From: CAYRFQ01 sp964423615
GTDB lineage: Bacteria; Planctomycetota; Planctomycetia; Gemmatales; Gemmataceae
Direction of reading: 5' to 3'
DNA: 39,897 bases
Assembly (NCBI GenBank): GCA_964423615.1
Contig: CAYRFQ010000072.1
Location: forward strand, 1 to 39,897
Both the position numbers and the translations under genes were made by a program. Of this stretch, positions 26,555 through 35,485 are shown piece after piece; position 1 is the first letter of the stretch; each line of letters opens with the position of its first letter. A model generated the notes under the pieces. It made no database searches, was not told where the DNA came from, and was given only the letters and a program-made list of their open reading frames with translations.

Positions 26555-27094
26555 TTATTCAGGATAATCATCGTCTTCATCTTCGATCATGTCAGCGACC
26601 CTTGCCGCCTTGTTCAACAACGATATTCCCCGAGCTGTCAAGATGCCGCCACCAACCAAGACTCCTATGCCGGTGTACCTTCTCACGTGGTTCCCGCTGG
26701 CCGCTTGAGCAAGCGCAAACACCAAGACAATGGCTCCAAGCATCAGGAGCCCAATTCCTCCAACTAACTGCCACGATCCTTGTGTCCGAAGTTTCCTAAC
26801 GGCATCAGGACCTGCGTCAAGAGTTAAGGTATCAATGTATTCCTGAACGACAGCCATCGCCCCGTTGGAGATATCGAATTGCAGCCTCTGTCTGTCCTCG
26901 TCCACCACAGTGAAGTACTTGACGCTTTCCCAAAAACTGGGGAAGACAATATGTTTTGGACTGTCTTCGCGATCAAATTCGGCAAAGATCTCCCCGTACT
27001 CGTCTCGCAAAACGACGTCGTGTCGGCCGAGTTGCAACTCCCAGATTTCGTCTCGATATTTTCTCGCCCGAGGTTTGAGCGTCACCCTTGGCAT
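26555..27094 (-). CDS. Hypothetical protein with two membrane helices
   Basis: A 179-residue protein. Residues 1 to about 105 are soluble, opening MPRVTLKPRARKYRDEIWELQLGR... and containing the phrases VVLRDEYGEIFAEFDRED and FPSFWESVKYFTVVDEDRQR. These suggest a beta-rich domain like a small PH-like or signalling module, but no family is assigned. Two TM helices follow (about 110-130 and 143-160: VGGIGLLMLGAIVLVFALA and GIGVLVGGGILTARG). The C-terminus is strongly acidic (IEDEDDDYPE). The ATG is preceded by GGGAGAAACAAGC, a reasonable ribosome site. It is encoded between the methyltransferase and DUF1501 genes on the same strand, with spacers over 120 bp, so it is probably transcribed separately. 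Function unknown. Confidence 0.78.
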   Translation of the reverse strand: MPRVTLKPRARKYRDEIWELQLGRHDVVLRDEYGEIFAEFDREDSPKHIVFPSFWESVKYFTVVDEDRQRLQFDISNGAMAVVQEYIDTLTLDAGPDAVRKLRTQGSWQLVGGIGLLMLGAIVLVFALAQAASGNHVRRYTGIGVLVGGGILTARGISLLNKAARVADMIEDEDDDYPE

Positions 27095-27221
27095 GCTTGT
27101 TTCTCCCGGAACTCAACTTTTTTTCTGAGACCTCGCTTCAGCTTTGGAAACTTTTGGTAACGCACCAAGAGAGTGGAAAGGACACCTGGATTGAGTAGCG
27201 GTCCCACTTGCTCTGCCCTGG

Positions 27222-28619
27222 TTAAAACAAGCCCGGAATCGGGTCGTGTTCGCTCAAGCGTGCGATCATCGGGACGCCAGGGGTAACTCGGAGAACTCCT
27301 GGATCGAACATAGTGTGCAAGATGGTCGAGACCAAGTGCTTGGGAGTGAGGTTGTTGGTGCTTGGCTCGCCGCCGTTGACGGTCGAGCGGCCGATCACCT
27401 GTCCGGGTTGGATGCCGCCGCCGTAGATGAGCAATGGAGCCAAACGAGACCAATGATCTCGACCGCCGTTGCGATTGATGCGTGGAGTTCGGCCCATTTC
27501 TCCCGTGGCGACGAGCATGATTTTGTCGCTCAGGCCACGGGCTTCGAGGTCGTCCATGAAGGCCGCGATGGCGTGGTCGAACGTCGGCCCGATGGCTTCC
27601 ATGCCGTCCTGCATGTTGAGGTTATTTCGGTCGGCGTGGTTATCCCAGACGCCGTCGTATCCTGCGTGTATGGTGACGTATCCGCAACCGGCTTCGCACA
27701 GTCGCCGGGCCAACAGAAGGAGTTTCCCGAGCGACTTGGCGTGGCCGGTGTAGAAGCCGCGTTTGCCTCGGTTGACTTTGTCCCACCCGTCGGCCCGTGC
27801 GTATCGGCTGGTGTCATAGCGTGCAAGGACGCGAGGGTCTTCGCGTGTAATGTCCAGGGCGTTGGCGACTCCACCGTCCAAGATGACGCGATAGGCTTGC
27901 TGTTGGATGTCGTCCATGTTGTCGAGGCCGCCGCGATTGTCGATTTCCCGATTGATTCGGTCGAGTTCGCTCAGGAGTTGGCGTCGGTCGTCGAGACGTT
28001 CGCGAGGAATGTTGAGCCGCATGTCCTTTTGGAGTTGACCACCCGAGCCCGGAATGAACGGTGCGTAGCTCGAACCCAACTCACCGGTTGCCGCGATGTC
28101 GCCTCGCGCTTTGCCTTTGGTGATGGTAGAATCGACCGCTTGGGGAAAGACGACCACGTTCGTCGGCATTCCTGTTTCCTGGCGAGTCGGTCCGACGATT
28201 CGCGAGTAAAGGCAACCGATGTTCGCGTCGAGAGAATCGGTACTGACGATCGGTTTGATGTTGTGGCCGGCGTTGTTGGTTTGGAAGGACCGAACGATGG
28301 TAAGTTTGTGGGCCCGTTGGGCGAGCTGACTCATTTTGTCGCCGAACAACACTCCCGGCAGTCTGGTTTGGACAGTCCCGGTGACGGTCCGGTTGTTTTC
28401 CGGAATGTCGATCTTTGGATCGAACGTCTCGAACTGACTCGGGCCGCCCTGTTGGAATAGAAAGATGACCGACTTGCCGGTTAGCAACTCGCTACTTTCT
28501 TCCGCGTTCGCCTGAGCTGCGAGGAGTGAGGATAGGGAGAGCCCTCCCAGGCCGAGACTTCCGATGGTCAAAAAGTCTCGGCGGCTGACTCCTGGCTTTC
28601 CGTCAGAGATCGTGAGCAT
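27222..28619 (-). CDS. Tat-exported DUF1501 protein
   Basis: A 465-residue member of DUF1501, a family related to arylsulfatase/alkaline-phosphatase folds and very common in planctomycetes. The N-terminus has a Tat signal, VSRRDFLTIGSLGLGG, after a short lead (MLTISDGKPG), so the folded protein is exported. Family landmarks include FLFQQGGPSQFETFDPK, TIVRSFQTNNAGHN, the GGGIQPGQVIGRST loop, LTPKHLVSTILHTM and the tail MIARLSEHDPIPGLF. DUF1501 genes are often next to a DUF1553/DUF1549 cytochrome-type gene; no such partner is here. The ATG at 28619 follows AAAAGGAGATGGG upstream. Its enzymatic role remains unknown. Confidence 0.9.
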   Translation of the reverse strand: MLTISDGKPGVSRRDFLTIGSLGLGGLSLSSLLAAQANAEESSELLTGKSVIFLFQQGGPSQFETFDPKIDIPENNRTVTGTVQTRLPGVLFGDKMSQLAQRAHKLTIVRSFQTNNAGHNIKPIVSTDSLDANIGCLYSRIVGPTRQETGMPTNVVVFPQAVDSTITKGKARGDIAATGELGSSYAPFIPGSGGQLQKDMRLNIPRERLDDRRQLLSELDRINREIDNRGGLDNMDDIQQQAYRVILDGGVANALDITREDPRVLARYDTSRYARADGWDKVNRGKRGFYTGHAKSLGKLLLLARRLCEAGCGYVTIHAGYDGVWDNHADRNNLNMQDGMEAIGPTFDHAIAAFMDDLEARGLSDKIMLVATGEMGRTPRINRNGGRDHWSRLAPLLIYGGGIQPGQVIGRSTVNGGEPSTNNLTPKHLVSTILHTMFDPGVLRVTPGVPMIARLSEHDPIPGLF

Positions 28620-28791
28620 TGGCCCATCTCCTTTTAGTTTGTGCGGCGAAGTGGATGCCCCCCATTTCACCGGCTCGGTGTCAAAAACTGTTGTCGCACA
28701 ATCGTGGAATTGTACTTCAGTTGAGGAGTTACGAACAACCAGAAAAATTCACGGTTGGTCCTCTGGATTTTGGAATTCTATGTTCGCCGTA

Positions 28792-28814
28792 GGTACACAC
28801 GGCTCACGTATACT
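28792..28814. repeat. Degenerate palindromic unit, copy A (inverted)
   Basis: GGTACACACGGCTCACGTA.. is, in reverse complement, a match at about 19 of 23 positions to the consensus of copies B and C. Its orientation is opposite. Confidence 0.5.
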
Positions 28815-28826
28815 CGAGGGCAGTCC

Positions 28827-28857
28827 GGAAAAAGTACACGCAAGCCGCGTGTACCTA
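28827..28857. repeat. Palindromic unit, copy B
   Basis: GTACACGC (28834-28841) pairs perfectly with GCGTGTAC (28847-28854) around AAGCC. It is preceded by GGAAAAA and followed by CTACG. It is nearly identical to copy C, 36 bases on. Confidence 0.75.
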
Positions 28858-28862
28858 CGGGA

Positions 28863-28893
28863 GGAAAAAGTACAAGCAAGCCGCGTGTACCTG
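28863..28893. repeat. Palindromic unit, copy C
   Basis: GTACAAGC (28870-28877) pairs with GCGTGTAC (28883-28890) with one mismatch around AAGCC. The GGAAAAA lead is shared with copy B. Confidence 0.75.
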
Positions 28894-29478
28894 CGATTTC
28901 CCGTCGAATCCAAAATCCAATATCCATAGGAGTACCCAGAATTCACGGTTGGTCCTGTGGTCGTCTGTTGTTGCGTGTTGGGGGTTTTTCGCTCGGGTTG
29001 CGTCCGGATCATCAACCGGTTTGGCGAGAATTTTTTGGGAAATGGCAGATTTCGCTCAAGGATTGACGTTCTTGTCCCACGATCTGAGGACCAGGGTTGC
29101 CATCTCCCACCGCTTGGACGGTCGGACAAACAATTGTCGCGTTTGTGCTGGTTCTTTGGGTTCGGCAAGTTCACACCCGCCGCTAGGATCTATCTCTCCT
29201 TCGGAACTTACAAACCAAAACACGACTCTTGTTTAGCCGACTACCCTCGAGGCTCAAAACGGAACCACAATAGCTCTCCTCATTTGTTCAGGAACGTCTC
29301 AAAACTGGCGTTTCGGATTGGTGTCCCGACCAACACATAGAGGGTCATTTAGTCTACAATCCAGAGGAGCGATGTTGGTTTGTGTAGTGGGCCAAAGTGT
29401 GCTTACAAGTTAGCAACGTTAAACGAGACGGGTAATAACGAAACTGATTCAGGACAGTAAACTCTGCAGGGTTTCGTG

Positions 29479-30036
29479 ATGGCAAGAAACATGACTTTTA
29501 CACCCTGTGTCTTCACTCCCTACCGACACGTAGAACATCTCCCTGACGATGCTCTCGTTTACGACGTGAGCAGTTATGCCGATCATCCGTATTGTACGTT
29601 CAGTCCGATGTGGGTTCACGGAGACATTCCTGTGCCAGGGATGTCCAATGAGACGAGTGACACCGTAGAAGGGATTTGGCAGGGACTCAAGGTCATCCGT
29701 GGCAAGACGGCTACGCGGCTTTTTCGTGGCAAAGGCCAGAAACGAGGCGGGAAACCGGCGGGGCACTTCTACGGAAAAAAAGACCGACTTTTGGGAATCG
29801 TGGAAGCCCGACAGAAAATCTATCTCGTGGCCTACGAATGGATGCTGGCCAATCGTGCAGATCCAGACCTAATTGCCAAATTCGTCAAACGGGCTTTTGA
29901 GGGAACATCGCAGTACTTCCACGACGTCGGAGACAACGGGGACATCAATAACGCCGATGCGCCTCTGGCGCACGCAGCTGTGTTGGTTCAGTATATCAAT
30001 CGCATCTGCAAACAACGTCTTTCCCAGAAGCCCTAA
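29479..30036 (+). CDS. Conserved hypothetical protein, DUF6939-like
   Basis: A 185-residue soluble protein with no signal peptide. It resembles a family I recall as DUF6939: DVSSYADHPYCTFSPMWVHG matches 'FSPFYPHGgIPVP' with the following GDIPVPG, then SDTVEGIWQGLKVI ('SVEGIWQGLKVF'), a basic central segment GKGQKRGGKPAGHFYGKK, RLLGIVEARQKIYLVAYEWML ('YLEARRRIYLPAYRWVL') and DAPLAHAAVLVQYIN ('PLSHAALV'). The ATG at 29479 has AGG about 8 bases upstream; an overlapping GTG at 29476 is also possible. The biochemical role is unknown. It lies alone, in the same direction as the YTV gene but 300 bp away. Family assignment is from memory and moderate in confidence. Confidence 0.7.
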   Translation: MARNMTFTPCVFTPYRHVEHLPDDALVYDVSSYADHPYCTFSPMWVHGDIPVPGMSNETSDTVEGIWQGLKVIRGKTATRLFRGKGQKRGGKPAGHFYGKKDRLLGIVEARQKIYLVAYEWMLANRADPDLIAKFVKRAFEGTSQYFHDVGDNGDINNADAPLAHAAVLVQYINRICKQRLSQKP

Positions 30037-30340
30037 CTTACCGCTGCCTATCTTCCTACATATCCGACAATCGTTACTGTTTGGCTATCTTTCCTATGAC
30101 CAACACATATAACACACCAAGTTTCGCGACGCGCTGGCATCCCTGCTGTTCTTGTAAATAGTTCTATCCTTAAAACTATTCCGGATCACGTTGTTTTTCT
30201 TCCCTTATTATTCTTCTCTGCTTATACAGTCAGCGGATATTGCGCATAGTTAGGGTGAGGTTTGAAACAAGGCGTATCCAGATCTGTTTTGGGAAAGTGA
30301 AATTTGTCCCCCAGATCGGCACCTTAACAAAGGAGAAGGC
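30037..30340. other. Upstream region of the YTV gene
   Basis: About 300 bp without a gene. An AT-rich hairpin pairs AATAGTT (30157-30163) with AACTATT (30174-30180). A T-rich stretch around 30190-30225 and the purine-rich leader before the strong AAAGGAG ribosome site of the YTV gene are consistent with a promoter here. No clear -35/-10 pair is defined. Confidence 0.45.
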
Positions 30341-31516
30341 ATGTCCCTGCGATCTACCCGAATTGCAATGTTGCTTGGTTTGGTAGCCGCTCTGGCCATC
30401 GCAGCCAACCAAGTCAACGCCCAAGACGGCGAACCCGAAGCCGTCAAGACCCCAACAGTCGGTGGTGAGAAAGGCCCCAAGACGACCGAGCCACCACACA
30501 CAGGTCCCATTGCTGGAGCTCCTCTCGCTGGCGCTCCTGTTCATGGTGCTCCAATCGGTGGCGGTCCTATCGCTGGTGGAGTAATGGGCGGCGGTTGTGG
30601 CCCTTGTGCCCCCGCATACCGCACGGTTCAATTTACCGAGTACGTTCCTCAAACTTACACGACGACCAGAACGGTTTACCGTCGTGTTCCCAAGCAAGTG
30701 ACGTACACGGCTTACAGATGTGTTTCTCACCCGGTCACGAAGACACGACAGGTGACTCACATGGTTCGCAAGCCGGTTGTCCGGACCATTACGAAGACCG
30801 TCTACAGCCGAGTTCCTGTTCAGACTACGAAAACGGTCATGAAGCCTCACTACCGAACCGTGACCATGACAGTCATGAAGACCAAGCGTGTTGACCGTGG
30901 TCACTACGAGTACCGGCAAGTTTCCGCACCGCTCCAGACGCTGTGCAACCGTCTGGCTTGGAGCTGCCGTCGTGATCGTTGCTGCGATCCATGTCCTCCT
31001 CCGCCAGCTACTCGTTGTGTCAAGCGATGGTGCCCCTGCTACGTTACCGTTTGCTGCCCAACGACTGTCTGCAAGAGAGTATGCGAAATGCGTCCTTGCA
31101 CGGTTCAGGTTTGCAGCTATCGTTGTGTTCCGCGAACGGTTACTTGCCAAGTGACCGAGTATGTTTGTGAGCCCTGCATCAAAACCGAAACGTACACTTG
31201 TCACGTGACCAAGCGTGTTCCTTACACTTGCACCCGCACTGTCTACCAGTGTGTCCCGGTTCAAGTGCCCGTGACCTGCACGAAGCTTGTCGCTCGCACG
31301 GTGTGCCGTCGAGTTCCTGTTTCGACTTGCTGCGAAAGCAGCCCCTGTTGCGAAGAGCCTTCCTGCTGCCTCAGCCGTAGTCGGTTCGGTGGTCGGTTGT
31401 TCAACTTGATGGGTCGTTTCGGAAGCCGGTCGAGCTGCTGCGGTGGCGGTGGCTGTGGACTCGGTGGTTTCGGAATGGCTGGTTACGGCCACACTGGTGG
31501 TTGCGGTTGTAACTAA
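30341..31516 (+). CDS. YTV-type Cys-rich secreted protein of the planctomycete cell wall
   Basis: A 391-residue exported structural protein of the YTV group, known from the proteinaceous wall of planctomycetes. Residues 1-27 form a signal peptide (MSLRSTRIAMLLGLVAALAI, cleavage near VNA). About 45-85 is a Gly/Pro/Ala-rich linker (GAPLAGAPVHGAPIGGG). From about 95 the chain repeats Tyr/Thr/Val/Arg motifs such as YVPQTYTTTRTVYRRV, RTITKTVYSRVPVQTT and YRTVTMTVMK. From about 205 it is Cys-rich (CRRDRCCDPCPPP, CEPCIKTETYTCHV), which suggests disulfide-crosslinking. The tail is Gly-rich. A strong AAAGGAG site lies 6 bases before the ATG, and a strong intrinsic terminator follows, both consistent with high expression. 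Confidence 0.9.
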   Translation: MSLRSTRIAMLLGLVAALAIAANQVNAQDGEPEAVKTPTVGGEKGPKTTEPPHTGPIAGAPLAGAPVHGAPIGGGPIAGGVMGGGCGPCAPAYRTVQFTEYVPQTYTTTRTVYRRVPKQVTYTAYRCVSHPVTKTRQVTHMVRKPVVRTITKTVYSRVPVQTTKTVMKPHYRTVTMTVMKTKRVDRGHYEYRQVSAPLQTLCNRLAWSCRRDRCCDPCPPPPATRCVKRWCPCYVTVCCPTTVCKRVCEMRPCTVQVCSYRCVPRTVTCQVTEYVCEPCIKTETYTCHVTKRVPYTCTRTVYQCVPVQVPVTCTKLVARTVCRRVPVSTCCESSPCCEEPSCCLSRSRFGGRLFNLMGRFGSRSSCCGGGGCGLGGFGMAGYGHTGGCGCN

Positions 31517-31583
31517 GCGTAACGTCTGTGGGGACCGGTTCTGCTTCCCCCTTGTAGGACTGGTCTTTAGCTACAGATTTGCA

Positions 31584-31615
31584 AACCCCGTCACGAACTC
31601 GTGGCGGGGTTTTTT
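31584..31615 (+). terminator. Strong intrinsic terminator after the YTV gene
   Basis: AACCCCG (31584-31590) then CACG pair with CGTG and CGGGGTT, with a T-G wobble inside the stem and a 4-base AACT loop, directly followed by six T. It lies about 70 bases after the stop at 31516. It is the clearest terminator in the window. Confidence 0.9.
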
Positions 31616-31924
31616 CGTGCCAGTCGCAGCCGAAAAGATGATTTCCTCGAGCCTCCTTCCGGTTTCTTGATCGGCTTCTTTGATGGTCGCGTTTGTCGGG
31701 CAGGACCACGAACACCTGGCTGGGCAAACTGGAAAGCGCCGTGTTCTGTTTGGATCAGGCGTTGGGATGGGATTTTCAAAGACGGCCAGCTCTCATCCTC
31801 GACAACCCCCCTGTTCTCGCCTAACATAATCCCCACGTACCAAGAACATCAGTGACGCCCCGCTGTCAATCGATGACAGTCGAGGATCACGATATCCGGC
31901 CGATTGAAGAACGGAGGTTCCCCG

Positions 31925-34900
31925 ATGCGCTATGAACTATGGGTCAGCCTTTTGTTGGTGGGCTTAATGCCAAGCCCGTTATGGTCTCAACAAGAGACGA
32001 GGCTGTTACGCTTTCCCACGATTCACAAGGACAAGATTGTTTTCACTTATGCTGGCAATCTCTACACGGTGAACGTCGAAGGCGGGGTCGCTCGAAGACT
32101 GACGAGCCACGTGGGATTTGAGATGTTTGCTCGATTCTCGCCCGACGGCAAAACGATCGCCTTCACCGGTCAGTATGACGGCAATACGGAGGTCTACGTC
32201 ATGCCCGCCGAAGGCGGTGTTCCCAAGCGTCTGACGTATACAGCGACGCTCGAACGTGACGACATTTCCGACCGGATGGGACCGAACAACATCGTGATGG
32301 GTTGGACGAACGACGGCAGCAACATCCTCTTCCGATCGCGGATGAACGAGCCGAATAGTTTTCTTGGGCAGCTGTACTTGGTCAGCAAGGATGGCGGCTT
32401 GCCGAAACAACTTCCTCTCCCGCGAGGTGGATTTGGCTCGTTTTCCCCCGGCGATGGACAATTCGCCTACAACCGCGTGTTTCGCGAATTCCGAACTTGG
32501 AAACGCTATCGGGGAGGCATGGCGGACGAAATCTGGGTCCACGACTTCAAGACCAAGAACACGACCAAGATCACCGACAACGAAGGTCAAGACATCATCC
32601 CGATGTGGCACGGAAAGAAGATCTATTACCTCTCGGACGACAACAAGGCCAAGCGGTTTAACCTTTATGTGTACGACACCGAGACGAAGAAAACGGCCGA
32701 GCTCACGCAGTTCACCGACTTCGATATCAAGTTCCCTTCCCTCGGTCCCGACGCCATTGTTTTCGAACACGCCGGGTACATTCATCGGTTTGATCTGGCC
32801 ACCCAGAAGGCCAAGAAGGTTTCGATTCGGGTGCTCGAAGACTTCGCCAGCAGTCGTCCCAAGCGACATTCGGTCGCCAAAGAAATCGTGTCCTACGAAA
32901 TCTCCAACGACGGCAATCGGGCTTTGTTCTGGGCTCGCGGAGACTTGTTCACTGTTCCTGCCAAGAAAGGGCAGACTCGGAATCTCACGGCAACGCCAGG
33001 TGTCCACGATCGAGATCCGAAATGGTCTCCTGACGGAAAGCACGTCGCCTATATCTCCGATGCGACGGGCGAGGATGAGATTTACATCATTCCAGCAGAC
33101 GGGTCGGGTACAACGACACAGATCACGAACAATGGTGACACGTATAAATACGCCCTGAGTTGGGCGCCCGATAGCGGAAAGATTCTCTGGGCCGACAAGA
33201 AACTCCGTCTCCAGTACGTCGATGTCAAGACGAAGAAAGTCACTCTTGTCGACCAAGCCGAACCGTCAGAAATTCGGCAATACGGCTGGTCTCCAGATAG
33301 CAAGTGGGTCGCGTATACCAAGCCTCTCAAGAACCGGCTCTCCCAGGTCTATTTGCATTCGGTGGAGAAGAAGAACAAGTTCCCCGTCACGACCGACTGG
33401 TTCGACTCGAGTAGTCCCGTCTTCAGCGGTGACGGCAAATATTTGTTCTTCGTGTCGGATCGTGACTTCAACCCCAAGATAAGTAGCACGGAATGGAATC
33501 ACGCGTATCTCGAGATGTCTCGTATTTATCTTGTGAGTCTTTCGAAGGACACCGTCTCGCCGTTTCGGCCCCGAGGGGATAAGGAGCCGGACGAACCGAA
33601 CATGGCCAAAGGGATGATGGGCGACGAAGTCGAAGTCGAAGTTGACGAGGAGGGTCTGATTGACCGGACGTTGCAACTACCGATCTCGGTCGCCAATTAC
33701 TCCAACTTGTCTTCCGTTGATGACGTCGTGTTTTATACGCGGCGATCCATGAAAAATCCAAAGAACATTCTCTGTCGGTATGACCTAGGCACCCGGAAGG
33801 AGACGGAACTCGGCGAGGTCGGCGGATACGAGATTTCCGCTGATGGGAAGAAGATGCTCATCGGCAAAGGAAAAGCGTATTACATCATCTCGCTCCCGAA
33901 GTCGTCGTTGGCTCTCAAGAAGTCGCTTGACCTGTCCGGGATGGAGGTCAAGCTGGACTTGCGCGAGGAATGGCGTCAAATTTTTCACGAGAGTTGGCGA
34001 CAGATGCGCGATTTCTTCTATGACCCGAACCTGCATGGGGTGGATTGGAAGGCGACCCGGAAGAAGTACGAACCACTCGTGGCTCACGTCAACCACCGAG
34101 CTGATCTAACCTATGTCATTGGGGAGATGATCGGCGAACTGAATGCCGGACACTGCTACGTTGGGGGCGGAGATCTTCCGAAAGTGAAGCGTATCCCCCA
34201 AGGGCTTCTGGGGGCTCGGTTCGCCAGAGATAAAAAGACGAAATACTACAAGATCACCAAGATTCTCAAGGGAGCCAATTGGAGTAAAGCTCTGCGTTCT
34301 CCGTTGACAGAAATCGGCGTCAACGTCAAGGAAGGAGAATACATCCTCGCGGTTAACGGTCAGCCCACGAACGAGATGAATAATATCTACGAATCTCTCG
34401 TGAACACGGCCGGTAAATCTGTACGCCTCAAGGTGAACTCGCAGCCCCAGGGCAAGGGCAGTCGTGAAGTTCTGGTCGTCCCGATCGACAACGAACAAGA
34501 ACTTTATTACTACAACTGGGTCCAGACGAACATCAAAAAGGTCGCCAAAGCGACGAAGGGTAAGGTAGGTTACCTCCACATTCCCGACATGCAAGTGGCC
34601 AGAGGTTTGAACGAGTTCGTCAAACACTTCTATCCACAGTTGCGCAAGAAAGCACTGATCATCGACGTGCGTGGGAACGGTGGTGGAAACGTGTCACCGC
34701 AGATCATCGAACGTCTGCGTCGAAAGTTAGCCATGATGAAAGTTGCGAGGAACACGTCTTTTTCGCCGGATCCCTTTCCCACGTTGTACGGTCCTATGGT
34801 TTGCTTGTTGGATGAATTTTCGGCATCCGATGGTGACCTCTTCCCGTACCGTTTCAAGAAGCAGAAACTCGGAAAACTGATCGGCAAACGGAGTTGGGGG

Positions 34901-35164
34901 GGAGTGATTGGCATTCGTGGTCCTCTTCCTATGTTGGACGGAGGACAACTGTTCAAGCCAGAATTCGCGACTTACGGAGCCGATGGTAAAGAGTGGATTA
35001 TCGAAGGTCGGGGCGTTACCCCCGATATCCCCGTCGATAACGACCCGGGAAAAGAGTACGCCGGAATAGATGAGCAACTCAACCGTGCGATCGAGGTTAT
35101 TCTCGATGAACTGCGAACGGGTGAGCAGAAGTTGAAAGCTCCTCCGCCGTTTCCGAAGCGATAA
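31925..35164 (+). CDS. Tricorn-protease-like S41 peptidase, exported
   Basis: A 1079-residue secreted serine protease. Residues 1-21 form a signal peptide. Beta-propeller blades of the PD40/WD40-like type fill about 28-650 (for example MFARFSPDGKTIAFTGQYD and DPKWSPDGKHVAYISDATG). A C1/PDZ/C2 catalytic region follows. A PDZ-like segment contains EGEYILAVNGQPTNEM. The active site can be matched to archaeal Tricorn: H743 in ELNAGHCYVGGGD (Tricorn H746), nucleophile S968 in DEFSASDGD (Tricorn S965) and E1027 in IEGRGVTPDIP (Tricorn E1023). Length is close to Tricorn (1071). Tricorn trims peptides; here, an exported protein-turnover role is inferred. GGAGG lies 8 bases before the ATG. Confidence 0.9.
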   Translation: MRYELWVSLLLVGLMPSPLWSQQETRLLRFPTIHKDKIVFTYAGNLYTVNVEGGVARRLTSHVGFEMFARFSPDGKTIAFTGQYDGNTEVYVMPAEGGVPKRLTYTATLERDDISDRMGPNNIVMGWTNDGSNILFRSRMNEPNSFLGQLYLVSKDGGLPKQLPLPRGGFGSFSPGDGQFAYNRVFREFRTWKRYRGGMADEIWVHDFKTKNTTKITDNEGQDIIPMWHGKKIYYLSDDNKAKRFNLYVYDTETKKTAELTQFTDFDIKFPSLGPDAIVFEHAGYIHRFDLATQKAKKVSIRVLEDFASSRPKRHSVAKEIVSYEISNDGNRALFWARGDLFTVPAKKGQTRNLTATPGVHDRDPKWSPDGKHVAYISDATGEDEIYIIPADGSGTTTQITNNGDTYKYALSWAPDSGKILWADKKLRLQYVDVKTKKVTLVDQAEPSEIRQYGWSPDSKWVAYTKPLKNRLSQVYLHSVEKKNKFPVTTDWFDSSSPVFSGDGKYLFFVSDRDFNPKISSTEWNHAYLEMSRIYLVSLSKDTVSPFRPRGDKEPDEPNMAKGMMGDEVEVEVDEEGLIDRTLQLPISVANYSNLSSVDDVVFYTRRSMKNPKNILCRYDLGTRKETELGEVGGYEISADGKKMLIGKGKAYYIISLPKSSLALKKSLDLSGMEVKLDLREEWRQIFHESWRQMRDFFYDPNLHGVDWKATRKKYEPLVAHVNHRADLTYVIGEMIGELNAGHCYVGGGDLPKVKRIPQGLLGARFARDKKTKYYKITKILKGANWSKALRSPLTEIGVNVKEGEYILAVNGQPTNEMNNIYESLVNTAGKSVRLKVNSQPQGKGSREVLVVPIDNEQELYYYNWVQTNIKKVAKATKGKVGYLHIPDMQVARGLNEFVKHFYPQLRKKALIIDVRGNGGGNVSPQIIERLRRKLAMMKVARNTSFSPDPFPTLYGPMVCLLDEFSASDGDLFPYRFKKQKLGKLIGKRSWGGVIGIRGPLPMLDGGQLFKPEFATYGADGKEWIIEGRGVTPDIPVDNDPGKEYAGIDEQLNRAIEVILDELRTGEQKLKAPPPFPKR

Positions 35165-35485
35165 GCGGTAGGGAATTCTGGAATCGAAGCAACGGCCCGA
35201 TCGTTCCAGGAGAACGGGAAACTGGGAATTTCTAGTCGCCCGGTGTTGTTCGTAGTGTGTGACGAGCTTGGACGCGAGTGAAACCAAAGGCACACCAAAG
35301 ACCTGGTGTGCCAGAGTCGCAAGCTCATGGTCACACGACGGGCGAAGCGACCGAACCGGACAGAGACTAATTCCTTCGTGTTTCTTGCTCTCTGCGAATG
35401 ATCGGGCCGTATTTTTCGGGTCGACACTGTCCCGGGCGTTGGACATCCGACTCACTATTCCATCTCTGACTACACGGATCTTCTT
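35165..35485. other. Convergent intergenic region with nested inverted repeats
   Basis: A 320-bp region between two convergent genes. It contains a structured element at 35257-35336 (separate entry) and no gene. Confidence 0.7.
35257..35336. repeat. 80-bp nested inverted-repeat element
   Basis: An outer stem pairs GTGTGACGAGCTTG (35257-35270) with CAAGCTC (35320-35326) and GTCACAC (35330-35336), leaving a 3-base ATG bulge: 14 pairs in all. Inside lies a perfect 8-bp hairpin, GGCACACC (35289-35296) with GGTGTGCC (35305-35312). It may end transcription on both strands, be a mobile repeat, or form a structured RNA. There is no T-run next to it. Confidence 0.7.

Larger units (their letters stand above)
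28747..28960. repeat. 20-bp direct repeats flanking the palindrome cluster
   Basis: ATTCACGGTTGGTCCTCTGG at 28747-28766 and ATTCACGGTTGGTCCTGTGG at 28941-28960 match in 19 of 20 bases. They bound a 174-bp segment with three palindromic units. The arrangement resembles a duplication or insertion of a repeat cassette. No transposase is present. Confidence 0.65.
28620..29478. other. 860-bp intergenic region with palindromic repeats
   Basis: It has no supportable gene. The part 28747-28960 contains a direct repeat and three palindromic units (separate entries). The right part, 28961-29478, is unstructured apart from AT-rich stretches near 29030 and 29395-29450, which may hold the promoter of the downstream gene. 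Open frames here either run through the palindromes or lack ribosome sites. Confidence 0.6.

Noticed and set aside
27246..28460. A 404-codon plus-strand open frame opposite the DUF1501 gene
   Set aside because: It is antisense to a well-matched family member; Val/Asp-rich composition indicates a shadow.
28792..28893. A CRISPR array
   Set aside because: Only three units, one inverted and degenerate, with no uniform spacers and no cas genes in the window.
28749..29174. A 141-codon minus-strand open frame across the palindromic repeats
   Set aside because: Its repeated RRYTRLACTF is simply translated repeat DNA; no ribosome site and no homology seen.
30230..31492. A 420-codon minus-strand open frame opposite the YTV gene
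   Set aside because: It is a mirror of the repetitive YTV sequence: Thr/Ala/Arg/Asn-rich, with no signal, domain or ribosome site.
32006..33256. A 416-codon minus-strand open frame inside the tricorn-like gene
   Set aside because: It is antisense to an unambiguous protease with conserved motifs and has no recognisable domain.
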